A stretch of 64,000 bases of DNA from Blautia obeum ATCC 29174 (lineage in GTDB: Bacteria; Bacillota; Clostridia; Lachnospirales; Lachnospiraceae), in the NCBI RefSeq assembly GCF_025147765.1, contig NZ_CP102265.1:327001-391000 (forward strand), read 5' to 3'. The notes under the pieces are model-generated. The model was not told where the DNA came from and made no database searches. It saw nothing but the letters and a program-made list of their open reading frames with translations. Below, in pieces: positions 22,768 to 32,072 of this stretch (position 1 is the first letter of the stretch; each line of letters opens with the position of its first letter). Position numbers and translations under genes: made by a program.

Positions 22768-25347
22768 ATGAAAAAAAGATGGTATAAAAAAAGTGGACTG
22801 AAAGGCCTGATGGTTTGTCTGACGATAGTTGCTCTGGTCGTAGGCTGTGTCTGCGGTGGCGCATCGATATTGCTTATGAGCAAGGGCATTCGTCCGCTGG
22901 ACAGCCGTAAATATGTAGACTCTGAGAGATTTACGGAAAACATGTACGAAACATCGCATACGATCCTGGAAGCACTTGGCGAAACGGAGATTTTAAATGA
23001 AAGCAGTAAGGAAGATCTGGTCGATCTTACAGAGCTGAAAGAAGGTAAAAGTCTCTCAAATAAAAATACATCCGGGCTTGCATATAAAGCCGGTGACCTG
23101 ACAGAGTGGTCAAAGGGTTCCTGGGACAGAAGTGTGAATGTCCTGATCTGCAGAAGACCGGACAGCAGTGATTATTATATGTACTATAATGATTTTGCGG
23201 ATAAGATCATCAGTGGAGAGCTGAAGTTTGTCTGGGGAAGTGATGAAGAAAAGCTAAGCCAGGAATATACAAAGGATATATTATCGATGCTTTCCGGAGA
23301 AGAATATGCTTACTATGATGATGGATATAACTATTCCGGAATTCGCATGGATGATGTAGAGTATGTAGAAGATGCAGATGGAAATGTTGTTTATACAAAT
23401 ATCTGGAATTATGAACCAAGTGGAAACAATGATGCGGCACTGAAAGAGGAATACAAACCAGACGGGGCAGACAGTATCCTTGATATTGTGAATAACAATA
23501 AAGAATGGAACGGAAATCTTCAAAAAGCATATCAGTATTTGTATGCAGCACTGGTAAAATACAATAATGCTGTGGATTCTAAAGATGTATTGGATGCGTA
23601 TGCGCAGGGAAATACAAATTATAAGTATCTTTACGTAGATACAAAAACAAAAAAAGTATATAGCAATATAAAGTCAGTGACTTTCTCCAACTATAAGAAG
23701 ATAATGACCGATATTGTGGACAGCAATGAGGCGTTCATGGTTATTGAACCGAAACAGCAGGACTGCATGGTGGGAATGGAAAACACTTTAGATCAAACGC
23801 TGGCATACTGGCAGCAAATGATCGAAAATTCTGGCCCGGCAGGAGAAAATTATATTTACTGTATTTCAGCGGATTCTGCGTTTCCTGTACTGGACTATGT
23901 TGCACAGGAGAAAACATATTACGATAAATTTGAACCATGGATCATGCCACTGCTCATTTTGACTGGTGTGGGATTTATTCTGGCACTTATCGGTCTGGTA
24001 ATCCTGACGATCGCAGCAGGAAAGACAAATAAAGATCAGGAAGTGCATCTGAATTTCTTTGACCGGTGGTATACAGAAATCGCGGCATTGCTAGTATTTG
24101 GAATCTGGATCTATGGAGTTGCGATCATGATGCAGATGATGGATTCGGGAGATATGCGAATGGCAGGTTATCTGGTCGGAATGGGAATCTTGGGCATCTG
24201 GAGCGGCGCATGGTTCCTCATGGGATGGCTCAGTCTGGTACGTCGTATTAAGGCGAGATCAATCTGGCGGGACAGCGTACTCAGACATGTCCTGCTTTTT
24301 ATCAGAAAGATTTTTTCGAAATTTGCGGATATGATTGTTTTTCTGAGTAATAATACGGTCAGCAGAATAAAGACGATCGTGGCATTTGGTGTATTTGTAT
24401 TTTTGCTATTTATGGCGACAGGATTATTTGTTGGCGCAGATATTCCATTTTTCCTTCTGGTGTTTGTAGTGACCTGCTGGGTAGCTCTTTATTATCTGCT
24501 CAAAAAAGCCTGGGGAAGAGAACAGATTCTTGATGGTCTGAAAAAAATCACCGACGGAGATCTTCAATATAAGATTCCGACAGAGAAACTTTTCGGTGAA
24601 CAGAAGAAGATAGCGGATTATATCAACCATATCGGAGAGGGACTGGATGCAGCAGTGGAAAACAGTCTGAAAAACGAACGAATGAAAACAGAGCTGATCA
24701 CAAATGTTTCTCATGATATTAAGACTCCGCTGACTTCGATCATAAATTACATTGATCTTCTCAAACGAGAAAATCCTGAAGATCCTAAAATCAGAGGATA
24801 TCTGGATGTTTTAGAGAATAAAGCACAGCGCCTCAAAGTTCTGACAGAAGATGTCGTAGAAGCTTCTAAGGCAAGTACCGGAAATATCTCCCTGGAAATG
24901 ACAGAACTCAATTTTGTTGAACTTGTAAACCAGGTGATTGGAGAATTTGAAGAAAAATTTGAAGAAAGAAACCTGAAGATGGTGGTCCATTTCGATGAAG
25001 AAGAAGCAATCATCTGTGCAGACGGACGCAGACTCTGGCGAGTACTGGAGAATGTTTTTGGAAACGTATCGAAATATGCAATGGAAAATACGAGAGTCTA
25101 TGTGGATGTAAAAGTTGATCGACCGAATGTGCAGCTTTCCCTCAAAAACATTTCCGCACAGCCACTGAATATCTCGGCAGATGAACTGACGGAGCGGTTT
25201 ATCCGCGGTGATGTTTCACGAAATACCGAAGGAAGCGGCTTGGGACTGTCGATCGCGAAGGATCTGGTACAGCTCCAGGGTGGAGAGTTCAGATTGTATC
25301 TCGATGGGGATCTGTTTAAGGTGACGATTGAATTTAAGATGAAATAA
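22768..25347 (+). CDS. Sensor histidine kinase, large extracytoplasmic domain
   Basis: 859 residues. One N-terminal membrane helix (about 12-34) and a 350-residue extracellular sensor region rich in Asp/Asn/Tyr are followed by three or more membrane segments (about 392-415, 435-490 and 530-575). Next come a HAMP-like linker and a kinase core: NVSHDIKTPLTSIINY (phospho-His near 650), an N-box variant (ENVFGNVSKYA) and the G2 box EGSGLGLSIAKDLV near 830. It would phosphorylate the upstream regulator. The ligand is unknown; the kinase architecture resembles VanS-like proteins of Lachnospiraceae. Short terminator after the stop. Confidence 0.92.
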   Translation: MKKRWYKKSGLKGLMVCLTIVALVVGCVCGGASILLMSKGIRPLDSRKYVDSERFTENMYETSHTILEALGETEILNESSKEDLVDLTELKEGKSLSNKNTSGLAYKAGDLTEWSKGSWDRSVNVLICRRPDSSDYYMYYNDFADKIISGELKFVWGSDEEKLSQEYTKDILSMLSGEEYAYYDDGYNYSGIRMDDVEYVEDADGNVVYTNIWNYEPSGNNDAALKEEYKPDGADSILDIVNNNKEWNGNLQKAYQYLYAALVKYNNAVDSKDVLDAYAQGNTNYKYLYVDTKTKKVYSNIKSVTFSNYKKIMTDIVDSNEAFMVIEPKQQDCMVGMENTLDQTLAYWQQMIENSGPAGENYIYCISADSAFPVLDYVAQEKTYYDKFEPWIMPLLILTGVGFILALIGLVILTIAAGKTNKDQEVHLNFFDRWYTEIAALLVFGIWIYGVAIMMQMMDSGDMRMAGYLVGMGILGIWSGAWFLMGWLSLVRRIKARSIWRDSVLRHVLLFIRKIFSKFADMIVFLSNNTVSRIKTIVAFGVFVFLLFMATGLFVGADIPFFLLVFVVTCWVALYYLLKKAWGREQILDGLKKITDGDLQYKIPTEKLFGEQKKIADYINHIGEGLDAAVENSLKNERMKTELITNVSHDIKTPLTSIINYIDLLKRENPEDPKIRGYLDVLENKAQRLKVLTEDVVEASKASTGNISLEMTELNFVELVNQVIGEFEEKFEERNLKMVVHFDEEEAIICADGRRLWRVLENVFGNVSKYAMENTRVYVDVKVDRPNVQLSLKNISAQPLNISADELTERFIRGDVSRNTEGSGLGLSIAKDLVQLQGGEFRLYLDGDLFKVTIEFKMK

Positions 25348-25351
25348 TAAT

Positions 25352-25391
25352 AAAAGACCTTGTTCTGAATGATGTCAGAAGGAGGTCTTTT
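25352..25391. terminator. Bidirectional terminator
   Basis: AAAAGACCT..TTCTGA and TCAGAA..AGGTCTTTT paired arms, with A and T runs on opposite ends. Confidence 0.75.
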
Positions 25392-25399
25392 GTCGATTT

Positions 25400-25528
25400 T
25401 CAGATCAGCATATACTCCACATTATGTGTTTTGAGGCAGTCGGAGATCAGGTTCAGGGTTTTGCGCTGAGGATCTTTCTGGAGTTCAATTTCTTTGGACT
25501 TTTCGGACAGATGTCGGGTATTTAACAT
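25400..25528 (-). CDS. Small hypothetical protein downstream of the FeoA-like gene
   Basis: 42 codons, starting 4 bases after the FeoA-like stop and ending just before the terminator at 25391. The product is hydrophilic and charged (begins MLNTRHLSEKSKEIELQKDP) with one Cys and no membrane segment. It has only a weak CAGGT ribosome site. Tight packing between a gene and its terminator is the main argument that it is real. I do not recognise the family. Confidence 0.35.
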   Translation of the reverse strand: MLNTRHLSEKSKEIELQKDPQRKTLNLISDCLKTHNVEYMLI

Positions 25529-25532
25529 TGTT

Positions 25533-25745
25533 TTATACCTGTATCCGGTCTGCTACTTCATTTCCAACTGCCAGCCGGCGGTTATTGCTTCCGATGATCA
25601 GCCAGTCGCGGCATTTCTGAATAACCTGGATGGTGCTGCCTTCTTTGATGTCCATGTTTCTCATAGTTTCAAGGATTTCCGGAACACCGAACATCCATTT
25701 AATGGTACAGGTATCGCCTGTGTTTGTCTGTGATAAAGCTTGCAT
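25533..25745 (-). CDS. FeoA-like domain protein
   Basis: 70-residue SH3-like FeoA domain protein (starts MQALSQTNTGDTCTIKWMFG; NMDIKEGSTIQVIQKCRDWL in the middle). FeoA proteins assist the FeoB ferrous iron transporter, but no feoB lies nearby, so this is a stand-alone member whose role is uncertain. The start follows an AAAGGAGGG ribosome site. It is driven by the promoter at 25816-25845. Confidence 0.75.
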   Translation of the reverse strand: MQALSQTNTGDTCTIKWMFGVPEILETMRNMDIKEGSTIQVIQKCRDWLIIGSNNRRLAVGNEVADRIQV

Positions 25746-25815
25746 AAAAATCCCTCCTTTGGGGAAAAATAGAAATAGTTAGTGTCAGATAATTTAAGAG
25801 TTGCTTCTTGAATTT

Positions 25816-25845
25816 ATAATACAACTCAGAATATATGTTCGTCAA
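25816..25845 (-). promoter_or_regulatory. Promoter of the FeoA-like gene
   Basis: Minus strand TTGACG (25840-25845), 18-base spacer, TATTAT (25816-25821), about 70 bases before the ATG. Confidence 0.6.
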
Positions 25846-25952
25846 TTGGAACATCAGGTAGTCAATTCTCATGTTAGATAGAGGATGCTGACAGGAGGTA
25901 GTGTGTGCTAAATATGTAGGATTATGCATATTTATGGCATCGAAATTCACAG

Positions 25953-25981
25953 TTTACAAATATAGGCAAATATGCTACTAT
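25953..25981 (+). promoter_or_regulatory. Promoter of the metG leader
   Basis: TTTACA (25953-25958), exactly 17 bases, then TACTAT (25976-25981). It predicts a 540-base untranslated leader for metG. Confidence 0.5.
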
Positions 25982-26029
25982 TTCTAAAGAAGCGGAAACA
26001 TGAATTTCCGCAGAATATAAGCAAACTCA

Positions 26030-26455
26030 ACGAACAAGAGAGTACATTTGTTGGCCACATTACAGAGAATTCCCCGATGGAAGAATTGCTATTCTATGAG
26101 TAGAAGAGTAGTGCAGAATGAAAAAGAATCATTCGATTCCTGTGGCTGAGAGGGAAGTGCAGGTGCAGATGGAAGATGGCTTGGGAGAGGTGCAGTCGAG
26201 ATGAGCATCGATGTCAATGAGGCAATCATGTGATATGTTGGAAATGATAGTTCGGCAATTATTCAGACTGCAACAGGACCGCCTGTTATAGCGGAAGGGT
26301 ATCATGACAGCGACAGATCATCATAGAAATGATTGGAATGTCAGACTGGAATCGCACCCGATGAGGTTTCTGACCGCGAGGCAGGAACGAACAGAAGTGG
26401 TAACACGGGCAGGACTCGTCTTCTCTATATAGAATAGAGAGGGCGTTTTTTTATA
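26030..26455 (+). ncRNA. T-box-like riboswitch leader of metG
   Basis: A long non-coding leader before a tRNA synthetase gene. AGAGAGTA near 26039 resembles the AGUA part of the stem I specifier loop, and ACAGAGAATT..GATGGAAG (about 26063-26090) resembles the stem I apical motif. A divergent T-box core AAGTGGTAACACGGGCA lies at about 26394-26411. It is followed by an intrinsic terminator with arms around CTCTAT/ATAGAGAG and GGGCG, then seven T (to 26452). In T-boxes uncharged tRNA pairs with the specifier codon and with the UGG of the core to stop termination. I could not place the Met specifier codon with certainty. Confidence 0.6.
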
Positions 26456-26532
26456 CCCAAGGACTGCGGAAGCAGCGTGCTGCGCAGCAATCCGTTGAGT
26501 ATTATTAAATTTCATATTCAGGAGGAGATAAA

Positions 26533-28491
26533 ATGGACAAGCAGAAGTATTATATTACAACCGCGATCGCCTATACATCCGGTAAACCGCATATCGGCAA
26601 TACCTATGAGATCGTATTGGCAGATGCGATCGCACGTTACAAGAGACAGGAAGGATACGATGTATTTTTCCAGACAGGAACTGACGAGCATGGCCAGAAG
26701 ATTGAACTCAAAGCAGAAGAAGCAGGGATCACACCAAAGGAATTCGTAGATAACGTATCCGGCGAGATCAAGAGAATCTGGGATCTGATGAATACATCTT
26801 ATGACAAATTCATCCGTACCACAGACGCTGACCACGAGAAACAGGTTCAGAAGATCTTTAAGAAAATGTACGCAAAAGGAGATATCTATAAGGGACATTA
26901 CGAAGGAATGTACTGTACACCTTGTGAATCTTTCTTTACAGAGTCACAGCTTGTAGACGGCAAATGTCCGGACTGCGGACGTCCATGTGTTCCGGCAAAA
27001 GAAGAAGCATACTTCTTCAAAATGAGCAAATATGCAGACCGCCTGATCGATTACATTAATACACATCCGGATTTCATCCAGCCGGAATCACGTAAAAACG
27101 AGATGATGAACAACTTCCTTCTTCCGGGACTTCAGGATCTCTGTGTATCCAGAACTTCCTTCAAATGGGGTATTCCGGTAGATTTCGATCCGAAACACGT
27201 TGTTTATGTATGGCTGGATGCTCTGACAAACTATATCACAGGAATCGGATATGACTGCGATGGCGAAAGCTCCGAACAGTTCAACAAACTGTGGCCGGCA
27301 GACCTTCATCTGATCGGTAAAGATATCATCCGTTTCCATACTATTTACTGGCCGATCTTCCTGATGTCACTTGACCTGCCGCTTCCGAAACAGGTATTTG
27401 GGCATCCGTGGCTGCTTCAGGGCGATGGCAAGATGAGTAAATCCAAAGGAAATGTTATTTATGCAGATGAACTTGTAGATTTCTTTGGTGTAGATGCTGT
27501 CCGTTATTTCGTACTTCATGAAATGCCGTTTGAAAATGATGGTGTGATCACATGGGAACTGATGGTAGAAAGACTGAATTCCGAGCTTGCAAACACTCTC
27601 GGAAACCTTGTAAACCGTACCATCTCCATGTCAAATAAATACTTTGGCGGCGTGGTAGAAAACAAAGGTGTCGTTGAACCGGTTGATGAAGATCTCAAAG
27701 CATTTGCACTGGCTGTTCCGGGCAAAGTTGCTGAGAAGATGGACAAACTGCGTGTCGCAGATGCAATGACAGAAGTCTTTACTCTGTTCAAACGTCTGAA
27801 CAAATATATTGACGAAACTATGCCATGGGCACTTGCAAAAGATGAAGCAAAGAAAGACCGTCTGGCAACAGTTCTCTACAATCTGGTCGAAGGAATCACA
27901 ATGGGTGCAACTCTTCTGGAATCCTTCATGCCGGAGACAACAGAGCGCATCCTTGCTCAGTTAAATGCAGAAAAACGTACTCTTGAAGACCTTAAGACCT
28001 TCGGACTCTATCCGTCAGGAAACAAAGTAACAGAGAAACCGGAGATCCTGTTTGCGCGTCTTGACCTCAAAGAAGTGCTTGCAAAAGTAGAAGAACTTCA
28101 TCCAAAGAAAGCAGAACCGGTTGAAGAGAAAAAAGAAGAAAATGTGATTGATATTGAAGCAAAACCAGAGATCACATTTGACGATTTTGGGAAACTTCAG
28201 TTCCAGGTTGGGGAGATCATTGCCTGTGAAGAAGTGAAGAAATCCCGTAAACTTCTCTGTTCTCAGGTCAAGATCGGAAGTCAGGTACGTCAGATCGTAT
28301 CCGGAATTAAATCTCATTACAGTGCAGAAGAGATGGTTGGAAAGAAAGTTATGGTCGTTACGAACCTGAAACCAGCCAAACTTGCCGGAATCCTCAGTGA
28401 AGGAATGATTCTCTGTGCAGAAGATGCAGATGGAAATCTTTCTCTGATGGTGCCGGAAAAAGAAATGCCGGCAGGAGCAGAAATCTGCTAA
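26533..28491 (+). CDS. metG: Methionyl-tRNA synthetase
   Basis: 652-residue class I synthetase that charges tRNA-Met. AYTSGKPHIGNTYE holds the HIGH-like motif (residues 14-17), CTPC and CPDC form the zinc knuckle (about 130-150), and KMSKSKGN is near residue 300. An anticodon-binding helical domain follows, then a C-terminal EMAP/Trbp111-type tRNA-binding domain (FGKLQFQVGEIIACEEVKKS onward), which supports dimerisation. Start ATG 26533 has GGAGGAG upstream. Confidence 0.97.
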   Translation: MDKQKYYITTAIAYTSGKPHIGNTYEIVLADAIARYKRQEGYDVFFQTGTDEHGQKIELKAEEAGITPKEFVDNVSGEIKRIWDLMNTSYDKFIRTTDADHEKQVQKIFKKMYAKGDIYKGHYEGMYCTPCESFFTESQLVDGKCPDCGRPCVPAKEEAYFFKMSKYADRLIDYINTHPDFIQPESRKNEMMNNFLLPGLQDLCVSRTSFKWGIPVDFDPKHVVYVWLDALTNYITGIGYDCDGESSEQFNKLWPADLHLIGKDIIRFHTIYWPIFLMSLDLPLPKQVFGHPWLLQGDGKMSKSKGNVIYADELVDFFGVDAVRYFVLHEMPFENDGVITWELMVERLNSELANTLGNLVNRTISMSNKYFGGVVENKGVVEPVDEDLKAFALAVPGKVAEKMDKLRVADAMTEVFTLFKRLNKYIDETMPWALAKDEAKKDRLATVLYNLVEGITMGATLLESFMPETTERILAQLNAEKRTLEDLKTFGLYPSGNKVTEKPEILFARLDLKEVLAKVEELHPKKAEPVEEKKEENVIDIEAKPEITFDDFGKLQFQVGEIIACEEVKKSRKLLCSQVKIGSQVRQIVSGIKSHYSAEEMVGKKVMVVTNLKPAKLAGILSEGMILCAEDADGNLSLMVPEKEMPAGAEIC

Positions 28492-28546
28492 ATATAAGAT
28501 AGCATTTGAATAGTTAGTGTAAATAAAATTATAGTAACTGAAAGTC

Positions 28547-28592
28547 TGATCCCCTGTGTATCGTGAAAGCGAACACGGGGGATTTGTTTTTG
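28547..28592 (+). terminator. Terminator of metG
   Basis: GATCCCC..GTGT / ACAC..GGGGATT stem followed by a T-rich tract. Confidence 0.75.
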
Positions 28593-28720
28593 TATTATAC
28601 TTGCGAAGCAATATGGTTTATGGGTATACTGTAGATAATTAATATTGCAGATAACAGTCAGGCGTAAGATCAGACATGTGTCCAAAATAATCTGCGTAAG
28701 ATTTCAGGGAGGAAAAAGCC

Positions 28721-29209
28721 ATGGAAAATGGACTTACACATTTTGATAAAGAAGGAAATGCAGTGATGGTGGATGTTTCCGGAAAGAATGTTACTTATCG
28801 GACTGCACTGGCAACCGGATATATTGCGGTAGGTCCGGAGATCATGGCATGCGTTACGGAGGGAAATGTCAAAAAAGGCGATGTCCTTGGCGTGGCGAGG
28901 GTGGCTGGAATCATGGGCGTGAAAAAAACATCTGAATTGATTCCCATGTGTCATCCGCTTCCGATTCAGAAATGTGCGATCGATTATGAACTGGATCAGG
29001 AAAAGAACCGGATACATGTTTTATGTACCGTAAAAACGGAGGGAAAGACAGGTGTGGAAATGGAGGCCCTGACTGGTGTTCAGGTAACGCTTCTGACAAT
29101 TTATGACATGTGCAAGGCCATCGACAAACACATGGTTATGTCAGAGATTCATCTGATAGAAAAAACAGGAGGAAAGAGCGGAGATTTTCGTTTTGAGGAA
29201 GAACAATGA
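28721..29209 (+). CDS. moaC: Cyclic pyranopterin monophosphate synthase MoaC
   Basis: Completes the first phase of molybdenum cofactor synthesis, converting the MoaA product to cyclic pyranopterin monophosphate. The 162 residues are of family length and contain MVDVSGKNVTYRTALATG near the start, the LIPMCHPLPI pocket and the TGVEMEALTGVQVTLLTIYD core with a KxxD-type MCKAIDK. Its stop overlaps the moaA start (ATGA), so it heads a Moco operon. Confidence 0.95.
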   Translation: MENGLTHFDKEGNAVMVDVSGKNVTYRTALATGYIAVGPEIMACVTEGNVKKGDVLGVARVAGIMGVKKTSELIPMCHPLPIQKCAIDYELDQEKNRIHVLCTVKTEGKTGVEMEALTGVQVTLLTIYDMCKAIDKHMVMSEIHLIEKTGGKSGDFRFEEEQ

Positions 29210-30186
29210 TTGACCGTTGTGGGAGAAATATAGATTATCTCCGGATTTCCGTGACAGACCGTTGTAATCTCCGGTGTATTTATTGTATGCCGGAGGAGGG
29301 AATCCGGCTGACAGAGCGAGAAAAAATCTTGCAGGAGCCGGAGATCATTCGCGTATGCAAAGTGATGGCGGAACTTGGAATCACAAAAATTAAGATTACC
29401 GGAGGGGAACCATTAGTGCGTTCGCGGATTCCGGAACTGATTTACCAGATAAAGGAAATCTCAGGGATTGAGAAGGTCACACTGACGACAAATGGAATCC
29501 TTCTGAAAGGACAGATGAAGGCACTCGCAGAATCCGGGCTGGACAGTCTGAACATCAGCCTTGATACTCTGGACAGAGAATGTTTCTGCAAAATTACCCG
29601 AAGGGATCTTTTGGATGGAACACTTGATGGAATCAAAGAGGCAATGAAATATCCGGAAGTACAGTTAAAGATCAATTGTGTTCCACTGGGATTGGAAGAA
29701 CAGGATCTTTGTGGGATAGCAGAGTTTGCACGTAAAAATCCGGTTCATGTACGTTTTATTGAAATGATGCCGATTGGATATGGAAGTTCTTTTGCAGGAA
29801 TGACACAGGAAAAGATTATGAATTTGGTGGAACAGAAATTTGGAAAAATGATTCCATATAATGGAAAACCTCTTGGAAATGGGCCATGTACGTATTATAC
29901 TGTTGATGGATTTGAGGGAAAAATTGGGTTTATCAGCGCAATCAGCCATAAATTCTGCAGCCAGTGTAATCGTATACGGCTTACGTCACAGGGATATCTG
30001 AAAACCTGTCTGCAATATACGGCGGGACGTGATCTGCGTGCCGTTCTCAGAAACGGAGGAACAGATGAGGAGCTGAAGGACAGGATCAGAGCCGCACTGG
30101 CAGAAAAACCGGATGGCCATCATTTCAGAGAAAAAGCAAAAGAAGACGATACAGAGAGTTTGTGCATGTCACAGATAGGAGGATAA
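29206..30186 (+). CDS. moaA: GTP 3',8-cyclase MoaA (radical SAM)
   Basis: 326-residue radical SAM enzyme acting on GTP. The N-terminal cluster motif is CNLRCIYC (about residues 19-26), GGEP binds SAM near 68, and the C-terminal second 4Fe-4S cluster has CSQCNRIRLTSQGYLKTCL. The usual C-terminal GG is present in the final residues (SQIGG). Overlaps moaC by four bases; mogA follows after one base. Confidence 0.96.
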   Translation: MIDRCGRNIDYLRISVTDRCNLRCIYCMPEEGIRLTEREKILQEPEIIRVCKVMAELGITKIKITGGEPLVRSRIPELIYQIKEISGIEKVTLTTNGILLKGQMKALAESGLDSLNISLDTLDRECFCKITRRDLLDGTLDGIKEAMKYPEVQLKINCVPLGLEEQDLCGIAEFARKNPVHVRFIEMMPIGYGSSFAGMTQEKIMNLVEQKFGKMIPYNGKPLGNGPCTYYTVDGFEGKIGFISAISHKFCSQCNRIRLTSQGYLKTCLQYTAGRDLRAVLRNGGTDEELKDRIRAALAEKPDGHHFREKAKEDDTESLCMSQIGG

Positions 30187-30187
30187 T

Positions 30188-30679
30188 ATGAAACGCGCAG
30201 CAATTATAACAGCAAGTGATTCCGGATACAGGGGAGAACGGGAAGATTTAAGCGGGCCCGCGATCAGGGAGATTCTGGAAAGAGAAGGATATGAAGTGAT
30301 TTCCATGGATATCCTTCCGGATGATCAGGTAATGCTTGCAGGTAAATTGCAGGAAATAGCAGATTCAGAAAAAGCAGAATTGATTTTGACGACAGGTGGA
30401 ACTGGTTTTTCTGAGAGAGATGTAACGCCGGAAGCAACAGAGGAAGTCATTGAACGTAAGGTTCCGGGAATTCCGGAAGCGATTCGTGCTTATAGTATGA
30501 CGATCACAAAGCGTGCAATGTTGAGCCGTGCAACTGCAGGAATTCGAGGAAAGACACTGATCATCAATCTGCCGGGAAGTCCAAAGGCAGTGCGGGAAAG
30601 TCTGGAATATATCATTGATGCACTGGGACATGGAATAGAGATCCTTACGGGCGAAGCCGGTAATTGTGCACGAAAATAA
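30188..30679 (+). CDS. Molybdopterin adenylyltransferase, MogA/MoaB family
   Basis: 163 residues of the MoCF-binding fold. TTGGTGFSERDVTPEAT (about 65-81) is the molybdopterin-binding signature, and LSRATAGIRG plus INLPGSPKAVRE complete the active site. It adenylates molybdopterin before metal insertion. moeA, moaD, moaE and molybdate transport genes are not in this stretch. Confidence 0.9.
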   Translation: MKRAAIITASDSGYRGEREDLSGPAIREILEREGYEVISMDILPDDQVMLAGKLQEIADSEKAELILTTGGTGFSERDVTPEATEEVIERKVPGIPEAIRAYSMTITKRAMLSRATAGIRGKTLIINLPGSPKAVRESLEYIIDALGHGIEILTGEAGNCARK

Positions 30680-30699
30680 TAATATAGAAAAATACAGAT

Positions 30700-30718
30700 G
30701 ACCAGTCCAGGACTGGTC
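30700..30718. repeat. Perfect palindrome between mogA and the MOSC gene
   Basis: GACCAGTCC-A-GGACTGGTC, 9-bp arms around one base, with no T-run. It may be an operator or an intercistronic RNA hairpin. Confidence 0.55.
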
Positions 30719-30743
30719 AATTGTAATATAGGAGAATTTGATT

Positions 30744-31199
30744 ATGGGTAAAGTGATCGCAGTCTGTATCAGTGAAAAAAAGGGGACGCAGAAACATCCG
30801 GTAGAGGAAGCAGAATTTGTAGAGGACTGGGGAATTAAAAATGATGCACATGCAGGCAAATGGCATCGACAGGTCAGCCTTCTGTCTTATGAAAAAATAG
30901 AAGCTTTTCGTGCGAGAGGTGCCGAAGTAGAGGATGGAGCGTTTGGAGAAAATCTTGTAGTGCAGGGGTTTGATTTTTCATCACTTCCGGTTGGAACCAG
31001 ATTTCGTTGTGGAGAAGTTGTTCTGGAAATGACGCAGATTGGTAAGGAATGCCATCATGGATGTGCAATCTTTCAGAAGATGGGGGATTGTATTATGCCG
31101 CGAGAGGGTGTTTTTACAAGAGTTCTGCATGGAGGAAGCATCCGTGCGGGAATGGAGTTTGAACAGATTGACGGAGTAAACAGAGATGAGAGTTTATGA
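30744..31199 (+). CDS. MOSC domain protein
   Basis: 151-residue stand-alone MOSC domain, the C-terminal fold of Moco sulfurase. It contains GDxAHAGKWHRQVSLLS-like text (NDAHAGKWHRQVSLLSYE), FGENLVVQG and the conserved Cys in IGKECHHGCAIF. Such small MOSC proteins are thought to handle sulfur or modify Moco for particular enzymes. ATG 30744 is used, with GGAG 9 bases ahead; an upstream in-frame TTG overlaps this site. It is part of the Moco cluster. Confidence 0.9.
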   Translation: MGKVIAVCISEKKGTQKHPVEEAEFVEDWGIKNDAHAGKWHRQVSLLSYEKIEAFRARGAEVEDGAFGENLVVQGFDFSSLPVGTRFRCGEVVLEMTQIGKECHHGCAIFQKMGDCIMPREGVFTRVLHGGSIRAGMEFEQIDGVNRDESL

Positions 31200-31218
31200 T
31201 TGAGGAGCGGAAAGACGG

Positions 31219-32007
31219 ATGGAAACACATATGATTTTTGAGACACATGCACATTATGATGATGAGGCTTTTGAACAGGACAGAGAGGCATTATTGAATT
31301 CTATGGAAGCACATGGAATTGGACATATTGTAAATGCATGTGCATCGATCGAGAGTCTGAAAGCGACAGAAGAACTGATGGAAAAATATCCCTTTGTCTA
31401 TGGCGCCTTTGGAATTCACCCGGATGATGCAGAAAAGATGACAGAGGATACATTGAATGAAATCCGTCGTCTGTGCCATCTGCCAAAGGCAGTTGCGATC
31501 GGAGAGATTGGATTGGATTATTACTGGCATAAAGAAGAACGGGAACATGAGATTCAGAAGAAGATGTTTCGCGCACAGATGGAGATTGCCAGAGAGGAAA
31601 AAATGCCGTTTATGATCCACAGCAGGGATGCAGCCAGGGATACGCTGGAGCTGGTGAAGGAATGCATGAAAGAGGGAATGCATGGAGGGATTATCCATTG
31701 TTTTTCTTATGGAAAGGAAATAGCAAGGGAATACCTGAATATGGGACTTTATCTTGGAATTGGCGGAGTTGTAACGTTTAAGAGTGCGAAGAAGCTGAAG
31801 GAAGTGGTGGAGTATGCGCCGCTTGAGCAGCTTGTGTTGGAGACGGACAGTCCGTACTTAAGTCCGGAGCCGAATCGTGGTAAAAGAAACAGTTCGCTGA
31901 ATCTTCCGTATGTGGCAGCGATGATCGCGGAGCTGAAAGGAATCAGCGGCGAAGAAGTGATCGCTGTGACAGAGGAGAATGCAAAGCGGCTTTTGTTCCG
32001 GAAGTGA
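31219..32007 (+). CDS. TatD family metal-dependent hydrolase
   Basis: 262-residue TIM-barrel hydrolase (TatD DNase/amidohydrolase family). Metal ligands: THAHYDD near the start, GEIGLDYYW (Glu), IHSRDA, IIHCFS and LETDSPYL (Asp). Family members have nuclease or D-aminoacyl-tRNA related activity; the specific role is unknown. An alternative ATG at 31231 gives the common MIFETHAHYDD start; ATG 31219 has the better GGAG spacing. Confidence 0.92.
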   Translation: METHMIFETHAHYDDEAFEQDREALLNSMEAHGIGHIVNACASIESLKATEELMEKYPFVYGAFGIHPDDAEKMTEDTLNEIRRLCHLPKAVAIGEIGLDYYWHKEEREHEIQKKMFRAQMEIAREEKMPFMIHSRDAARDTLELVKECMKEGMHGGIIHCFSYGKEIAREYLNMGLYLGIGGVVTFKSAKKLKEVVEYAPLEQLVLETDSPYLSPEPNRGKRNSSLNLPYVAAMIAELKGISGEEVIAVTEENAKRLLFRK

Positions 32008-32072
32008 GAAAGAACTAAAAAATATAATTAAAACTCCTGCTATGTATTCAGCAATAGACAATTCAGAAATTC

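Noticed and set aside
28600..28720. Moco riboswitch before moaC
   Set aside because: The gap after the metG terminator is only about 130 bases and no conserved multi-stem core could be found by eye.
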